DNA of 64,000 nucleotides. It comes from JAAYXS01 sp964550375 (GTDB lineage Bacteria > Planctomycetota > Phycisphaerae > UBA1845 > Fen-1342). A program made the translations under genes and the position numbers. Below are positions 62,553 to 64,000 of this stretch, piece by piece. The notes beneath the pieces are model-generated. The model was not told where the DNA came from. It made no database searches and saw nothing but the letters and a program-made list of their open reading frames with translations. The DNA lies in the NCBI GenBank assembly GCA_964550375.1, contig CAZJYX010000020.1, positions 9,531 through 73,530 of the forward strand. Direction: 5' to 3'. Numbering within the stretch: the first letter of the stretch is position 1; every line of letters starts with the position of its first letter.

Positions 62553-63782
62553 GTGGAAACCCTGCTGGATCGCTTCTGCCGCTATGTGAAGGTCGAGACC
62601 ACCGCCGTCGAGGAGCCCGTCAAGTACCCCAGCTCCGAAGGACAATTCACCCTCGGGAAGATGCTGGCCGAGGAGATGAAGTCCATCGGCCTGGAAGACG
62701 TGAGGATCAGCGAGTTCGGCATCGTCACCGGCACCATCCCCGGCAACGTCGCCGGCGCGCCGACCATCGCCTGGCTCGCCCACATGGACACCTCCCCGGA
62801 GGCCAGCGGCAAGAACGTCCAGCCGCAGATCATTAAGAACTACAACGGCCAGGACATCGTGCTGCCGGGCAATCCGGCCAAGGTCATCAAGGTCGCCGAG
62901 ACCAAGGGCCTGGCCGAGCTGAATGGCAAGACCGTCATCACCTCTGACGGCAAGACGCTGCTCGGGGCGGACGACAAGGCCGGCGTCGCTGTCATCATGA
63001 CCACCGCCGCCCATCTGATGGCCAATCCCAATCTCAAGCACGGGCCGATCCGCGTCGTGTTCACCACCGATGAGGAGGTTGGCCGCGGGACCGACAAGGT
63101 CGATATCAAGGCCATTAACGCCACCTGCGCCTATACGCTCGACGGCGAGGGGGCCGGCGGTATCGAGAACGAGACGTTCTCGGCCGACATGGCTACCGTC
63201 ACCATCACGGGCGTCAACATCCATCCCGGCCTGGCGACCGGCAAGATGGTCAACGCCATTCGGCTGGCCGGACAGTTCCTCAGCCGCCTGCCGTGGCACC
63301 GGCTGGCACCTGAGACCACCGCCAAGCGCGACGGGTTCATGCATCCCTACGCCATTGAAGGCGGCGTGCCCGAGGTTCGGATTCGCATTCTGCTGCGCAG
63401 CTTCGTGACCGCCGAACTGGCCGAGCAGGCCAAGATGCTGCAGACCGTGGCCGATTCGGTCATGGCCGAGCACCCCAAGGCCAAGATCGCCATCGAGGTC
63501 AAGAAGCAGTATCGCAACATGATCGAGCACCTGGAGAAGGAGCCGCGGGCCGCCAAGCTAGCCGCCGAAGCGTATCGCCGGATCGGTATGGAGCCGGACT
63601 TCCAGTTCATCCGCGGCGGCACCGATGGCTCGCGTCTGAGCGAGATGGGCCTGCCGACGCCGAACCTGTCGACCGGCATGCACAACTTCCACAGCGAGCT
63701 TGAGTTCGCCTGCCTGGAGCAGATGGAGACCTCGGTGAAGGTGCTGACCGAGTTGGCGCAGCTCTGGGGGCAGGAGAAGTAG
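62553..63782 (+). CDS. pepT: Peptidase T (tripeptidase)
   Basis: A 409-residue M20 metallopeptidase with a GTG start and TGGAGG upstream. The two-zinc site is complete: H77 (AHMDT), D140 (GADDKAG), E174/E175 (TTDEEVGRG), D197 (TLDGE) and the final His of HNFHSE. The lid domain motif VNAIRLAGQFL is present. It removes the N-terminal residue from tripeptides in the cytoplasm. It diverges from the MFS transporter gene; with tricorn and the OPT transporter it suggests peptide use as nitrogen and carbon source. Confidence 0.95.
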   Translation: METLLDRFCRYVKVETTAVEEPVKYPSSEGQFTLGKMLAEEMKSIGLEDVRISEFGIVTGTIPGNVAGAPTIAWLAHMDTSPEASGKNVQPQIIKNYNGQDIVLPGNPAKVIKVAETKGLAELNGKTVITSDGKTLLGADDKAGVAVIMTTAAHLMANPNLKHGPIRVVFTTDEEVGRGTDKVDIKAINATCAYTLDGEGAGGIENETFSADMATVTITGVNIHPGLATGKMVNAIRLAGQFLSRLPWHRLAPETTAKRDGFMHPYAIEGGVPEVRIRILLRSFVTAELAEQAKMLQTVADSVMAEHPKAKIAIEVKKQYRNMIEHLEKEPRAAKLAAEAYRRIGMEPDFQFIRGGTDGSRLSEMGLPTPNLSTGMHNFHSELEFACLEQMETSVKVLTELAQLWGQEK

Positions 63783-63826
63783 GGCGCCGATCGGCGATTG
63801 CCGCCATCTGGCTGACCAGGAGATAT

Positions 63827-63864
63827 CAGGGCCGGGTTGGGCGTGAGCGCCCCGCCCGGCCCTG
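63827..63864 (+). terminator. Terminator hairpin after pepT
   Basis: A 10-bp outer stem (CAGGGCCGGG with its complement), a 2-by-2 bulge, then a 5-bp inner stem and TGAG loop, starting 45 bases after the pepT stop. Only TT follows, so termination may need Rho. The remaining right flank holds no gene that I can support. Confidence 0.6.
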
Positions 63865-64000
63865 TTGCAGCGCTGGAGTGGCGCTGGTCCGGCCGGGGCG
63901 GAGCCAAGCGGCTGCCCGGGGCCTCTGTATTTAGTTGTCAAAGATCCGCTCCGGTGCTGCGCTGAGTGACCGCGAGGCGGCGGTTCCGTTGCAGGCAGCC

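Noticed and set aside
1..64000. CRISPR arrays, insertion sequences, prophage or integrase genes
   Set aside because: No regularly spaced direct repeats, transposase motifs or phage genes were seen anywhere in the window.

Overview
This GC-rich 64 kb window is a contiguous piece of bacterial chromosome. It most resembles a planctomycete, probably of the Phycisphaerae type. The evidence is indirect: an ECF sigma gene overlapping a Ser/Thr kinase gene, a secreted protein ending in paired NAFDIDPFV calcium-loop motifs, an NPCBM-domain secreted protein, a large VWA membrane-protein operon, and a tricorn-type peptidase with peptide transporters. I saw no tRNA, rRNA, CRISPR array, insertion sequence or prophage. 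Most lineage and function statements are family recognition by eye; no database search was run.

Layout. 1-2.1 kb: the 3' end of a ribosomal protein S1-type gene and a membrane PIN/TRAM protein. 2.3-16.5 kb: a secreted protein, then eight tightly packed + strand genes (VWA/MIDAS membrane protein, large membrane protein, coiled-coil protein, TPR-like protein, NPCBM protein, and three tandem trypsin/DegP-like proteins). The three protease-like proteins lose their catalytic triad step by step. 16.6-19.4 kb: lutABC for L-lactate oxidation. 19.4-22 kb: lexA on the - strand, with a strong candidate promoter overlapped by a dyad, and a membrane glycosyltransferase. 22.2-29.8 kb: an outer-membrane porin, then on the - strand a MacAB-like exporter operon (fusion protein, ATPase, two permeases, lipoprotein) and a small Cys-rich secreted protein with its own palindromic promoter.

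30-43.6 kb is mixed housekeeping: FkbM methyltransferase, dihydrolipoyl dehydrogenase, a GT4 glycosyltransferase, a trypsin-like lipoprotein, the sigma/kinase pair, a saccharopine-dehydrogenase-like enzyme with a cobalamin adenosyltransferase, a DUF1015 protein, urocanate hydratase and a ZIP zinc transporter. 43.6-52.8 kb: a decayed CorC-like fragment, a propionyl-CoA-synthetase-like enzyme, the dockerin-like secreted protein, an unknown gene behind a near-consensus promoter, an aminotransferase, an Alg13/Alg14-like split glycosyltransferase and a methyltransferase.

52.8-63.8 kb looks like a peptide-scavenging locus: tricorn-like peptidase, OPT oligopeptide transporter, an MFS (POT-like) transporter and peptidase T. 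Both transporters carry large soluble insertions made of internal repeats, about 190 and about 450 residues long. These insertions, and the eroding protease series in the VWA operon, are the best candidates for undescribed biology here.
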